Shown piece after piece: positions 53,416-63,990 of a stretch of DNA of 64,000 nt (its first letter is position 1; each line of letters begins with the position of its first letter). The notes under the pieces were generated by a model that searched no databases, had not been told where the DNA came from, and saw nothing but the letters and a program-made list of their open reading frames with translations. Source of the stretch: 13-2-20CM-66-19 sp963760225 (lineage in GTDB: Bacteria > Pseudomonadota > Gammaproteobacteria > Steroidobacterales > Steroidobacteraceae). The stretch covers positions 186,001 to 250,000 of the forward strand of contig CAVXCD010000003.1 of the NCBI GenBank assembly GCA_963760225.1, read 5' to 3'. The position numbers and the translations under genes were made by a program.

Positions 53416-54870
53416 GTGGAACCCCTACCCGGTGCGGCTGCCGACGCAGCGCTGCCTCTGCCGAACTCCTATTGGGTGCTGCCGGCGCAGCTGCTGGCGG
53501 GCGAGCATCCGCTGGGCGCCACCGTGGAGGCGACCCGCGCGCGCCTCACACGCCTGCTCGAGGCCGGCGTCAACTGTTTCATCGACCTCACCCAGGCGCC
53601 CGAGACCCCGGACTACCAGGCCGTACTGCCGCTCACCGTCGATTACCTGCGCCGACCCATACCCGACCACGGAGTGCCGGCCGAGCGCGTGCACATGCGC
53701 GAGATCCTCGATCACGTGCACTCCGCCGTGAGCGCCGGGAAGATCGTCTATCTGCACTGCCGCGCCGGTATCGGCCGCACCAACCTGGTGGTCGGCTGCC
53801 TGCTCGTCGAACGCGGCCTGGGCGGTCCCGAGGCGCTGGTCGAGCTGAATCGGCTGTGGCAGCGCAGCGCCCGCGCGGCGCACTGGCCCGCGGTGCCCGA
53901 GACGCTGGAGCAGACGGAGTACGTCAGAAACTGGTCCGGCGCCGCGGCCGAGGCCGATCCGCTCCTGGAACCGGCGACGCTCGCCGCCGCGCGCGGGCTG
54001 CGCGAGCGCTTCCAGGGCGCCTTGTTCGGCCTCGCCGTGGGCGACGCGGTGGCCGCCGCTACCCAGTACGGCCGCCCCGGGCGCTTCACGCCGGTGGGCG
54101 ACATGCTCGGAGGCGGTCCTTTCGATCTGCCGCGCGGCGCCTGGAGCGACGACACGGCGATGGCGCTGTGCCTGGCGGAGAGCCTGCTCGAGCGCGAGGG
54201 CTTCGATGCGCGCGACCAGGTGGAGCGCTACCGGCGCTGGCAGCGCGACGGCTACCTGTCGGCCACGGGCCAGTGCCTGGGGATCACGGCGAGCACGGCG
54301 CGGGCGCTGGCGGTGGCGCAGTGGCGCCGGCAGGCATTCTCCGGGACCCATGATCCGGAGGTGCAGGGGGCGGAGACCCTGTCGCGAGTCGCCCCGGCAG
54401 TGATGTACTTCTTCGCGCGCGAGACGGTTGCCGTGCAGCAGGCGGCCGAAGCGGCGCGCACCACCAGCCAGGCCCCGCGGGCACTGGCGGCCTGCAGGGC
54501 GCTGGCGCTCGCGCTGCACGCGGCCCTGTCGGGCCAGCCAAAGGCCGCGATTCTCGCGCGCGCCGGCGCGCTGCCCGAGCCGCTCGTGGCGAGCGGCACA
54601 CCTGCTCCGCGGACCTCAGCAACCGCGGCGCTCGCCGCCGCGCTCGATGCGTTCGGCACGACCCACAATTTCCGCGACGCGGTGCTGTCCGCGGCCAATC
54701 GCGGCGGCAACTCGGACGTGGTGGCCGGCGCGGCCGGGGCGCTCGCCGGGGCGCACTACACTGCAGGTGCCATCCCCACTTTGTGGCGCAACAGCCTGAT
54801 GAAAAAGCAATTGATTGAGGAGTGCGCCGACCGGCTGCTGGCACACGCGATGCTCGAGCTCGCAGGTTAG
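53416..54870 (+). CDS. Tyrosine-phosphatase / ADP-ribosylglycohydrolase fusion protein
   Basis: The 484-residue product fuses two domains. Residues 15-175 form a dual-specificity phosphatase with P-loop HCRAGIGR (C115, R121) and a candidate general acid D84 in IPDHGVP. Residues 195-480 form a DraG/ARH fold with GALFGLAVGDAVAA and GAWSDDTAMA (D245, D246, T247). The second metal motif, normally GGDTDT, reads GGNSDV (430-435), so one aspartate and the threonine are replaced. The protein could remove phosphate and ADP-ribose, or bind them. GTG 53416 was chosen by similarity. The spacing to ttcA is 29 bases, suggesting co-transcription. Confidence 0.85.
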   Translation: MEPLPGAAADAALPLPNSYWVLPAQLLAGEHPLGATVEATRARLTRLLEAGVNCFIDLTQAPETPDYQAVLPLTVDYLRRPIPDHGVPAERVHMREILDHVHSAVSAGKIVYLHCRAGIGRTNLVVGCLLVERGLGGPEALVELNRLWQRSARAAHWPAVPETLEQTEYVRNWSGAAAEADPLLEPATLAAARGLRERFQGALFGLAVGDAVAAATQYGRPGRFTPVGDMLGGGPFDLPRGAWSDDTAMALCLAESLLEREGFDARDQVERYRRWQRDGYLSATGQCLGITASTARALAVAQWRRQAFSGTHDPEVQGAETLSRVAPAVMYFFARETVAVQQAAEAARTTSQAPRALAACRALALALHAALSGQPKAAILARAGALPEPLVASGTPAPRTSATAALAAALDAFGTTHNFRDAVLSAANRGGNSDVVAGAAGALAGAHYTAGAIPTLWRNSLMKKQLIEECADRLLAHAMLELAG

Positions 54871-54935
54871 GCGCGCACCCGCAGGGGGCGCCGGAAGACA
54901 GCGCGCGCACGGTTGGGTAAGCTCGCGCAACTCCT

Positions 54936-56009
54936 ATGGCCCCGACACGCGCGCACCGCCGCACCCCGCTTCCCCGCCGGCCGGCGCGCCCTGCCCGCAG
55001 CCGGCCGTGGACGCGATTACGCGACGAAGAGCTGCTCAAAGTGCGCTTCTGCGACCTGAAGCTTTCCATCGAGCGCTCGAGCATCGCGCGGCACGTGCGG
55101 CAGCTGTATGCGGACCTCGAGCGGCGCGGCCTGCGCGTGCGGCCGCACGTGTGGCTGTCGGAGGAGTGGTTCTCGCCGGACGGCGTGCCTGGCATCGCGA
55201 TTCCTTTCTACCTCGCGCATCCACGGCTCGAACGCCTCGAGCGGCGCATCATGCGTGAGGCCGAAGGCAGCAACTCGCGCCTGCTGCTGCGCATCCTGCG
55301 GCACGAGGCCGGCCACGCCGTCGACAATGCCTACCGCCTGCGCCGCCGCAAGCGTTGGCGCGAGGTGTTCGGGCCGGCGTCGCTGCCGTATCCGGCGCGC
55401 TACCGCGCCCGCGCCGGCAGCCGCCGCTACGTGCACCACCTTGGAGAGTGGTATGCGCAGGCCCACCCCACCGAGGACTTCGCCGAGACGTTCGCGGTGT
55501 GGCTGGCGCCGAAATCCGGCTGGCGCAAGAGCTACGCGAACTGGCCCGCGTACACCAAGCTCGCGGCGGTCGATGAGCTCATCGCGGAGGTACGCGCGCG
55601 CCGGCCGCCGGTGCGTAATCGCACGCGCATCGAGCCGCTCGACCACAACACCCGCACGCTGGCGCAGCACTACCGGCGCAAGCTCGCCCACAACCGCCTC
55701 ATTCGCCGCGGGCTGGCCGACGAGCTGCTGCAGCGCGCCTTCACCACGGAGCGCCGCCGCAAGGATCCGCTGCGAGCGGCCACGCTGCTGCGCGCGGAAC
55801 GCCGGCGGCTGGCGGCCGGCGTGGCGCGGGCGCTGGCACTCGAGCAATACAGCATCGAGCAGATCCTGCGCATGCTCATCGAGCGCAGCGAGCGCCTGCA
55901 GCTGTACGTGCGCGGCAATCGCCGCGACGCGCTGCGCTACTCGCGCTGGATGCTCGAGCGACTGGCCGGCCTGTACTCCCAGGGCGAGACTCCGCACCTG
56001 CCCTTATGA
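54936..56009 (+). CDS. Putative zinc-binding metallopeptidase
   Basis: The 357-residue protein has a basic Pro/Arg N-terminus and a zincin core: RHEAGHAVDNAY with H123, E124 and H127, followed about 65 residues on by HPTEDFAETFAVWLAP, which offers a third ligand. The rest is helical and basic, ending ERLAGLYSQGE. It matches the pattern of uncharacterised putative zinc-binding peptidases found beside ATP-grasp ligases. No signal peptide is visible, so it is probably cytoplasmic. Its stop overlaps the ATP-grasp start as ATGA. Confidence 0.72.
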   Translation: MAPTRAHRRTPLPRRPARPARSRPWTRLRDEELLKVRFCDLKLSIERSSIARHVRQLYADLERRGLRVRPHVWLSEEWFSPDGVPGIAIPFYLAHPRLERLERRIMREAEGSNSRLLLRILRHEAGHAVDNAYRLRRRKRWREVFGPASLPYPARYRARAGSRRYVHHLGEWYAQAHPTEDFAETFAVWLAPKSGWRKSYANWPAYTKLAAVDELIAEVRARRPPVRNRTRIEPLDHNTRTLAQHYRRKLAHNRLIRRGLADELLQRAFTTERRRKDPLRAATLLRAERRRLAAGVARALALEQYSIEQILRMLIERSERLQLYVRGNRRDALRYSRWMLERLAGLYSQGETPHLPL

Positions 56010-57040
56010 GGCGGCTGCGCGCGCTCGTCGTCGTGCACGCCAGCCTGGTGCCGCCCGAGAGCCTCGAGGGGCACAGCGACAAGGAAATCGACGAGTGGCG
56101 CACGGAGTACGATGTCACCGCCACGCTGCGCAAGCTCGGCCACGACGTGCGCTGCGTCGGCGTGCTCGACAGCCTGACGGAGCTGCGCGGCGCGATCGCC
56201 GACTGGGAACCGGACATCGTCTTCAACCTGCTGGAGGAGTTCGACGGCATCGTCACCTACGATCAGCACGTGGTGGCGTTCCTCGAGCTGCTGCGTCAGC
56301 CGTACACCGGCTGCAACCCGCGCGGCCTGCTGTTGTCGCGCGACAAGTCACTGTGCAAGCAGCTGCTGGCGTTTCACCGCATCGCCACCCCGCAGTTCGC
56401 CGTGTTCCGGCGCGGCGCCCGCTTCCACGTGCCGCGCAAGCTGCGCTTCCCGTTGTTCGTGAAATCCACCGTCGAGGACGCCTCGCTCGGCATCGCCCAG
56501 GCCTCGGTGGTCGATGACGCCGCCAAACTCAAGGAGCGCATCGAATTCGTGCACGAGCAGGTGAAGTCGGATGCGCTGGTGGAGGAGTACATCGAGGGCC
56601 GCGAGCTGTACGTCGGCGTCATGGGCAACGAGCGGCTGACGCGCCTGCCGGTGTGGGAGATGGTGTTCGGTTCGCTGCCCGACACGCTCGCCGCTATCGC
56701 CACGCGCAAGGTGAAATGGGACAAGCGTTACCAGGCGAAGTACGGCATAACCACCCACGCCGCCGGGGATTTGCCGCCGGCGGTGCTCACGGTGCTCGAC
56801 CGGCTGTCGCGCCGCATCTATCGGGCGCTGGGTATGTCCGGTTATGCTCGCATGGATTTCCGCCTCACCCCGCAGGGACAGGTGTACGTGCTCGAGGCCA
56901 ATGCCAACCCTAACCTCGAAACCGCCGAGGACTTCGCCGAGTCGGCGCGTGCCGCCGGCACCGCGTACGGCGAGCTGCTCGAGCGTCTGATGGACCTGGG
57001 ACTGAAGTACCGGGCGCAATGGCGGGCATCCTATGGCTGA
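56006..57040 (+). CDS. ATP-grasp ligase, D-alanine-D-alanine-ligase-like
   Basis: The 344-residue enzyme resembles the Ddl fold: an N-terminal domain with WEPDIVFNLLEEFDGI, YTGCNPRGLLLSRDKSLCKQLL at the domain boundary, the ATP-binding lysine region RFPLFVKSTVEDASLGI, VEEYIEGRELYVGVMGN, and the metal-binding end MDFRLTPQGQVYVLEANANPNL. Ddl-type enzymes join amino acids using ATP. Because it is translationally coupled to a peptidase and not in a cell-wall cluster, it more likely joins another peptide or amine. It overlaps the CpeT-like gene start by eight bases. Confidence 0.85.
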   Translation: MRRLRALVVVHASLVPPESLEGHSDKEIDEWRTEYDVTATLRKLGHDVRCVGVLDSLTELRGAIADWEPDIVFNLLEEFDGIVTYDQHVVAFLELLRQPYTGCNPRGLLLSRDKSLCKQLLAFHRIATPQFAVFRRGARFHVPRKLRFPLFVKSTVEDASLGIAQASVVDDAAKLKERIEFVHEQVKSDALVEEYIEGRELYVGVMGNERLTRLPVWEMVFGSLPDTLAAIATRKVKWDKRYQAKYGITTHAAGDLPPAVLTVLDRLSRRIYRALGMSGYARMDFRLTPQGQVYVLEANANPNLETAEDFAESARAAGTAYGELLERLMDLGLKYRAQWRASYG

Positions 57041-57650
57041 GCGCGCGCGGCACACAGCTGCGGGCCGGCGCTGCGCGCCGGCGGCATGCGCCGCGCTGCT
57101 GCTGACCGTGGCGGGCTGCGCCGCGCACCACAGCGACAAGTCGAGCGAACCGCAGATGATGGGGCTGCTCGCCGTGCTGCCCGGTACCTACGACAACAGC
57201 GCCCAGGCGGAGCTCGAGGCGCGCACCGGCGTACACCCGGGACACGTCGCGGTGGCGCTCTCCATCACGCACGTGTACGCGCCGCGGCTCGGGCACTTCG
57301 TGTACTACGCGCAGGAAACGGCCGTCGGCGACCCGCGCCGCGTGCTCAGTCAGAAAATCTACGGCTTCAAGTTCGACGACAAGCGCGGCATCGTCGAGAC
57401 GCTCTACCAGCTGGTCGAGCCGCTACGCTGGCGCGACGGGCAGCTCAACAAGGACGTGTTCAGCAGCATCGACACCGAGGACGTGCAGGCCGAGGGCTGC
57501 CAGCTGCTGTGGAAGAAGAAGGACGCGGACTTCGTCGCGACCCATGATCCGAAGGTCTGCCCGGACCCGCCAGGGGCGACGCCGACCCAGGTGGAGTTCA
57601 GCGCCGGCGTGCTGACGGTCGGGGAGTACAAGTTCCGCAAGCTCCACTGA
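57033..57650 (+). CDS. CpcT/CpeT-like lipoprotein
   Basis: The 205-residue product has a lipobox (LTVAGC) and then a domain opening LAVLPGTYDNSAQAELEA, with FVYYAQETAVGDPRRVLSQKIYGF, EGCQLLWKKKD and ending FSAGVLTVGEYKF. This order resembles the CpcT/CpeT fold, a small beta-barrel that in cyanobacteria attaches bilins to phycobiliproteins. In a non-phototroph the role is unknown; an outer-membrane lipid-anchored binding protein is possible. It overlaps the ATP-grasp stop by eight bases, so three genes form one unit. Confidence 0.6.
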   Translation: MAERARHTAAGRRCAPAACAALLLTVAGCAAHHSDKSSEPQMMGLLAVLPGTYDNSAQAELEARTGVHPGHVAVALSITHVYAPRLGHFVYYAQETAVGDPRRVLSQKIYGFKFDDKRGIVETLYQLVEPLRWRDGQLNKDVFSSIDTEDVQAEGCQLLWKKKDADFVATHDPKVCPDPPGATPTQVEFSAGVLTVGEYKFRKLH

Positions 57651-57751
57651 CGCGCGCGCAGCGCTCTGCAGCCAATGGCGGCTTAGCAGCGGTCAACAAT
57701 TGAGGGTCGGCTCGGAATTTTTCTGAGCGCGGCTCGCGATCGATCACCGAT

Positions 57752-58711
57752 ATGGATTCCTGGATTTCCGCACTGGCACTGCACGGCTATTCGATTCTGT
57801 TCGCTGCGGTATTCCTGGAAGCCGTCGGACTGCCGATACCCGCAGCCCTGGCCTTGCTCATCGCGGGAGGCGCGAGCGCGCGTGGCTCATTGCAGGGCTC
57901 CTACGCTCTCGGCGGGGCCCTGTTGGCGACGCTCGCAGGCGACACGCTGATGTTCGTGATGGGTCGCTATACAGGATGGTGGCTTCTTGGCCTGCTGTGC
58001 CGCATTTCGCTGAATCCCGAATCGTGCATTTTGCGCTCGGCGGATTCGTTCTATCGCCGGGGGCGCACGCTGCTCGTCGTGGCGAAGTTCATTCCTGGAA
58101 TCAACACCATGGCGCCGCCGCTCGCCGGTTGCATGAATATGAGTCTCATGCAATTCCTTGGGCTGGATCTGGCCGGTGCCGCGCTCTATACCGGCGCATA
58201 CTTTGGTGTCGGCTTCCTGTTCAGCGGCGCGCTGGAAGCGATCACCCGAGGCTACCAGACGTTCGGGCGTGTCGTGGGTTGGGTGGTGATCGTCCTGATT
58301 GCCGGTTATGTGGCCTTTCAGATCTGGCTATGGATCAAAGCGCGTGCGTTACGTACCGTTCCCTTCGCGATCCCATCCGAGGCGGCGCGGCAAATGGCGG
58401 CTGGTGCCTGGATCTACGACGTGCGCAGCCACGGCTACCTTGATGCCAAGGCAACTCGCATCACCGGCTCCAGAAGACTGGATCCCAACTCGCTGAACCG
58501 CTGCAGCGAGGTGTTTCCGGATGAACAGCTGGTTTATGTGTACTGCACCTGTGTTCGTGAAGCGACCAGCGTGCGTGTAGCGCGGGAACTTCAGAACAGA
58601 GGGGTTCAGGTCGCGGTGATCAAGGGCGGTCTGCGGGCCTGGAAGGGTGCAGGATTACCCGTCGAGGCCGTGCCACTTGAGGAAATGGCGGCACTTCCGA
58701 CCTTTCGTTGA
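57752..58711 (+). CDS. DedA family membrane protein fused to a rhodanese domain
   Basis: The 319-residue protein has a DedA/SNARE-associated membrane part (about 1-195): FLEAVGLPIPAALALLIAGG, FVMGRYTGWWLLGLL, VVAKFIPGINTMAPPLAG. A C-terminal rhodanese domain follows (about 205-310) with the active loop VYCTCVREATSVRVARELQNRG and IKGGLRAWKGAGLP. DedA proteins flip lipid carriers or phospholipids across the inner membrane; rhodanese domains transfer sulfur or bind oxyanions. This fusion is known in proteobacteria. The coding DNA is visibly less GC-rich than its neighbours. The stop lies two bases before a repeat array. Confidence 0.9.
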   Translation: MDSWISALALHGYSILFAAVFLEAVGLPIPAALALLIAGGASARGSLQGSYALGGALLATLAGDTLMFVMGRYTGWWLLGLLCRISLNPESCILRSADSFYRRGRTLLVVAKFIPGINTMAPPLAGCMNMSLMQFLGLDLAGAALYTGAYFGVGFLFSGALEAITRGYQTFGRVVGWVVIVLIAGYVAFQIWLWIKARALRTVPFAIPSEAARQMAAGAWIYDVRSHGYLDAKATRITGSRRLDPNSLNRCSEVFPDEQLVYVYCTCVREATSVRVARELQNRGVQVAVIKGGLRAWKGAGLPVEAVPLEEMAALPTFR

Positions 58712-58713
58712 CC

Positions 58714-58911
58714 CGGCTGGCGCGGGTTAGTTTTTCAGGTGCGTGTCGAGCCCCTGCGCCAACGTTCCGACGGAGTGCTCGGCTAGCGCGGGTTAGTTCT
58801 TCAGATGGGTATCGAGCCCCTGCGCCAACGTTCCGACGGAGTGCTCGGCTGGCGCGGTCACTTTTTTTTCAGGTGCGCGTCGAGCCCGTGCGCTGAGGTT
58901 CCCACGAAGTG
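58714..58911. repeat. Three 66-68 bp tandem repeats copying the 3' end of the S9 peptidase gene
   Basis: Three successive units begin at 58714 (CGGCTGGCGCGGG), 58780 and 58846, each about 66 bp. The same pattern recurs at the true end of the adjacent S9 gene (TCAG at 58735, 58801, 58869 and 58935: steps of 66, 68 and 66). On the minus strand units 1 and 2 encode LDTHLKN followed by a stop, as the real gene does, with silent differences; unit 3 reads LDAHLKKK. The intervals carry a shared CTGCGCCAACGTTCCGACGG. The array lies between DedA and the S9 gene. Confidence 0.85.
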
Positions 58912-58926
58912 AGTGGGCTGCCGAGT

Positions 58927-61011
<2,085 letters not shown>

Positions 61012-61070
61012 GACTCGTCCTTCAGAGTGAGATTGTCAACGCGTGGCGAATCGGCGGGTGCGCAGCGCGC

Positions 61071-61733
61071 TTAAGCTGCGCCTCCGCCGACCTCGTCGGC
61101 GGCGATGGTCCACGGCTCGTGCTTGGCCGCCTGCAGCCACTCCTGCAACGCGCCGTCCTCGAGCACGCTCGCCATGTACCAGCGCGCGGCCTGCGAAATA
61201 CGCGCGCCATAGGTGTTGAAGCGCAGCACCACCGGCGCGTACATCGCGTCGGCGATCGAATATTCGCCGAACAGCCACGGACCGCCGGCACCGAAGCGGC
61301 TGCGGCAGTCGTTCCAGATCTCGTCGATGCGCTCGACATCGGCCTCCAGCGCCGCGGTGACCGCCGAGCGGCGGTTGCGGGCGCGCGCATTCATCGGCCA
61401 TAGCGAGCGCAGCGTGGTGAACCCCGAGTGCATTTCCGCGCTGACCGCGCGGGCGAGCGCGCGTGCGGTGCGCTCCTGCGGCCAGCCCTTGCCACTCAAC
61501 TCGGCGACGTACTCGCAGATCGCGAGCGAGTCCCACACCCGCACCTCACCGTGGTGCAGGACCGGGACGCGGCCGCTCGGCCCGTAGCGGTCGAGCTGCT
61601 CGCGGGTGTCGGGCTGGTCGAGAGCAATGACGACCTCGTCGAACTCCACGCCGACGTGTTTCAGCAGCAGCCAGGCGCGCAGCGACCAGGACGAGTAGTT
61701 CTTGTTGCCAATGACGAGAGTGAGCCGCGCCAT
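61071..61733 (-). CDS. Glutathione S-transferase family protein
   Basis: The protein of about 220 residues has an N-terminal thioredoxin-like domain with NKNYSSWSLRAWLLLKHVGV (split: GNKNYSSWSLRAW), SGRVPVLHHGE and WDSLAICEYVAE, then a helical C-terminal domain with GEYSIADAMYAPVVLRF. The serine of SSW is the likely catalytic residue, as in the subgroup with the NKNYSSWS motif. It conjugates or reduces substrates with glutathione in the cytoplasm. ATG 61733 was chosen because similarity starts at MARLTLVIG. It is divergent from the HAD gene with a 35-base gap. Confidence 0.9.
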   Translation of the reverse strand: MARLTLVIGNKNYSSWSLRAWLLLKHVGVEFDEVVIALDQPDTREQLDRYGPSGRVPVLHHGEVRVWDSLAICEYVAELSGKGWPQERTARALARAVSAEMHSGFTTLRSLWPMNARARNRRSAVTAALEADVERIDEIWNDCRSRFGAGGPWLFGEYSIADAMYAPVVLRFNTYGARISQAARWYMASVLEDGALQEWLQAAKHEPWTIAADEVGGGAA

Positions 61734-61768
61734 GAAAATGCTAACCTTGCGCATCGTGCTGATGCCGG

Positions 61769-62446
61769 GTGCGCGCCATCGCCTTCGATCTGGATAATAC
61801 ACTCTGGGATGTCGAGCCGGTGCTCGAGCGTGCCGAGGCGCGCCTGGCGCAGTGGCTGGCGCAACACTGCCCGCGGATCGTGCAACAGCTGACGCTCGCC
61901 GACATGCGGCGCGCGCGCGAGCAGCTGGCGCGCTCCGAGCCGCACAACGCCCACGACGTCACCTACCTGCGGCTCACCGTGCTCGCGCGCCATGCGCGCG
62001 AGCACGGTTACGATGAGCGCCTCGCCGCGCAGGGCCTGGCGGTGTTCCTCGCCGCACGCAACGAGGTGCAGACGCACGCCGACGTCGCGCCGGCGCTCGC
62101 GCGGTTGCGCCGGCGCTATGCGCTGGCATCACTCAGCAATGGCAACGCCGATCTTCACAGCATCGGGCTGGCGCACGCCTTCACGGTGTCGCTGAATGCC
62201 GGCCAGATCGGCGCGGCCAAGCCTGAGCGGCGCTGCTTCGAGCGGCTGGCGCAGGAGCTTAAGGCTCGGCCCGGCGAGATCCTGTACGTCGGCGATGATC
62301 CGCTGCTCGATGTGGCGGCCGCCCGCGCCGCGGGCTGCCGCACGGCGTGGATGAACCGCCGCTCGCTCGAGTGGCCGCAGGACCTGGCGCCTGCGGACCT
62401 GGTCGTGCAGGACTGCGGCCAGCTCGCCGCAGCGCTCGGGGCCTGA
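61769..62446 (+). CDS. HAD family hydrolase (phosphatase)
   Basis: The 225-residue protein has HAD motif I FDLDNTLWD, motif II in LASLSNGNAD, the lysine in GAAKPERRCFE and motif IV YVGDDPLLDVAAA. A helical cap lies between motifs I and II, as in YigB-like or haloacid dehalogenase subfamily I phosphatases. The natural substrate is unknown; YigB in E. coli acts in riboflavin synthesis, but the match here is only at family level. GTG 61769 starts the conserved RAIAFDLDN strand. It converges with the MFS gene 20 bases on. Confidence 0.88.
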   Translation: MRAIAFDLDNTLWDVEPVLERAEARLAQWLAQHCPRIVQQLTLADMRRAREQLARSEPHNAHDVTYLRLTVLARHAREHGYDERLAAQGLAVFLAARNEVQTHADVAPALARLRRRYALASLSNGNADLHSIGLAHAFTVSLNAGQIGAAKPERRCFERLAQELKARPGEILYVGDDPLLDVAAARAAGCRTAWMNRRSLEWPQDLAPADLVVQDCGQLAAALGA

Positions 62447-62466
62447 AGCTTACGGCCGCGGCGCCT

Positions 62467-63816
62467 TTACGGCGGCAGCGTGCGGCCGCGTGTCTCGACG
62501 ACAGCCCAGGGCGCCAGCAGCGCCGCGGCGAGCGGCACCAGCGCGAGCCAGCACAGGATCCGCACGATCGCCGCGCTCGATCCGCCGGCCGCTGCTGACA
62601 GCGCGCCGACCACGTACGGGCCGCCGGCGGCGAACACCCGCCCGATGTTGTAGCAGAAGCCGGCGCCGGTCGCGCGCAGGCGCGCCGGGAACAGCTCGGG
62701 AAGGTAGAAGGTGCAGGCGCCGAACACGCCGTAAACGCCCGCGCCCACCGTGAACAGCATCGCCAGCCGCATCCCCGGAGCCAGCGCCGCGCCGAAGGTC
62801 ACGAACAGCGCCAGGGCTGAGAACAGGAAGTAAGCCATGAACATCGAGCGACGCCCGAGGTAGTACGCGAGCGGCACCGCCGCGAGCGCGCCGATGAGCC
62901 CGCCGAAGCTGAAGGCGTTCGAGGCGTACGCCTGCCAGGTCGCTGCCAACAGCCGCGTCTGCGGGGCCGCGAGGCCGACGCTGAGCGCATGCTCGTGGGC
63001 GAGCGTGCTGCCGAGCAGCGGCACGAAGGCGTTACAGCCCCACCAGGTGAGCACGGCGATGACCGCTACGAAGAAGCCGCTGAAGGTCGCCGCGCGCATC
63101 CCGGGAGCGAACAACTCGCGCGGCGTGGACGGCGCGCTGCGCGCGCGACTCGCCTGCCACTGGGCGCTCTCGCGCAGGAACAGCCGCACGCCGAGTGCGA
63201 CGATCACCGGCAGCAGCCCGGCGAGAAACACGTAACGCCACGAGCTCTGCGGCTGACTTGCGAACCACACGCCTGCGATCTGGTAGTTCACCGCAGCGGC
63301 GAGCACCACCCCGAGCGGCGAGGCAGTCTGCATGATCACGCCCGCCGCGACCCGGCGGTTCTCCGGCACGCCTTCCGCGACCAGCGACGCGCCGATGCCC
63401 CACTCACCACCGATGCCGAGGCCGGCGAGTGTGCGGCACAGGATCAGCTGCCACAGGTTGGTGGTGAGCGCGCACAGCGCCGTTCCCACCGCGTAGATCG
63501 TAATGGTCGCAAACAGCGCCTGGCGGCGGCCGATACGATCGCCGACCCAGCCGAACAGCACTCCGCCCGCCGCCCAGCTCAGCAGCAGCAGCGAGGTGAT
63601 GGTGCCGCTCCAGAACACCGCCGCCGCGTGGGCGGCGGGTGAGCCCGGCGTCAGATGCAGCAGCACCGGAATGCAGTTGGGAGCGACGAAGTTGAACAGC
63701 ACCGCATCGAATACGTCGAAGCCCCAGCCCGCCCAGCCGGCGGCGATCACCAGCCAGTGATACCCGGAAAAGCCGAGGAAGCCGGGCCGTGACGCGCTGA
63801 GTACGGGTGAATGCAA
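62467..63816 (-). CDS. MFS transporter (metabolite:H+ symporter-like)
   Basis: The 449-residue protein has twelve membrane segments and the MFS signature between helices 2 and 3 (FGWVGDRIGRRQALF), a related LGRRSMF in the second half, and GFDVFDAVLFNFVAPNCIP in helix 1, typical of metabolite:H+ symporters and aromatic acid transporters. RTLAGLGIGGEWGIGASLVAE in helix 4-5 and FYLPELFPARLRATGAG in helix 10-11 support the sugar/metabolite symporter group. The substrate cannot be told. The region between its start and 63990 holds no other gene. Confidence 0.93.
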   Translation of the reverse strand: MHSPVLSASRPGFLGFSGYHWLVIAAGWAGWGFDVFDAVLFNFVAPNCIPVLLHLTPGSPAAHAAAVFWSGTITSLLLLSWAAGGVLFGWVGDRIGRRQALFATITIYAVGTALCALTTNLWQLILCRTLAGLGIGGEWGIGASLVAEGVPENRRVAAGVIMQTASPLGVVLAAAVNYQIAGVWFASQPQSSWRYVFLAGLLPVIVALGVRLFLRESAQWQASRARSAPSTPRELFAPGMRAATFSGFFVAVIAVLTWWGCNAFVPLLGSTLAHEHALSVGLAAPQTRLLAATWQAYASNAFSFGGLIGALAAVPLAYYLGRRSMFMAYFLFSALALFVTFGAALAPGMRLAMLFTVGAGVYGVFGACTFYLPELFPARLRATGAGFCYNIGRVFAAGGPYVVGALSAAAGGSSAAIVRILCWLALVPLAAALLAPWAVVETRGRTLPP

Positions 63817-63953
63817 CGGCTCGTGTCCGTGTTGTTAGCACTGTGTCCGGCAGGCTGCCAGCCTGGCTGCGGATTGTGCACCCGATTGGCGCAACAGATC
63901 ACGGAATTCTGCCGCCGAGCTGTGAACCTGGTGGTGTGCACGGCGTTCCATAC

Positions 63954-63967
63954 AAGTAATGTTACTT
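63954..63967. promoter_or_regulatory. Short palindrome upstream of the last gene
   Basis: AAGTAA (63954-63959), TG, TTACTT (63962-63967) is a perfect six-base inverted repeat, in a less GC-rich stretch 23 bases before the ATG at 63991. It may be an operator or part of a promoter. It is short enough to occur by chance. Confidence 0.25.
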
Positions 63968-63990
63968 CTCCCGACAGGAGGCGCGGACCC

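Noticed and set aside
58708..58896. Short plus-strand frame with internal peptide repeats (RLARVS... RAPAPTFRRSARLARVS)
   Set aside because: It is a reading of the 66-bp DNA repeats on the opposite strand to the encoded LDTHLKN tails and has no ribosome site.
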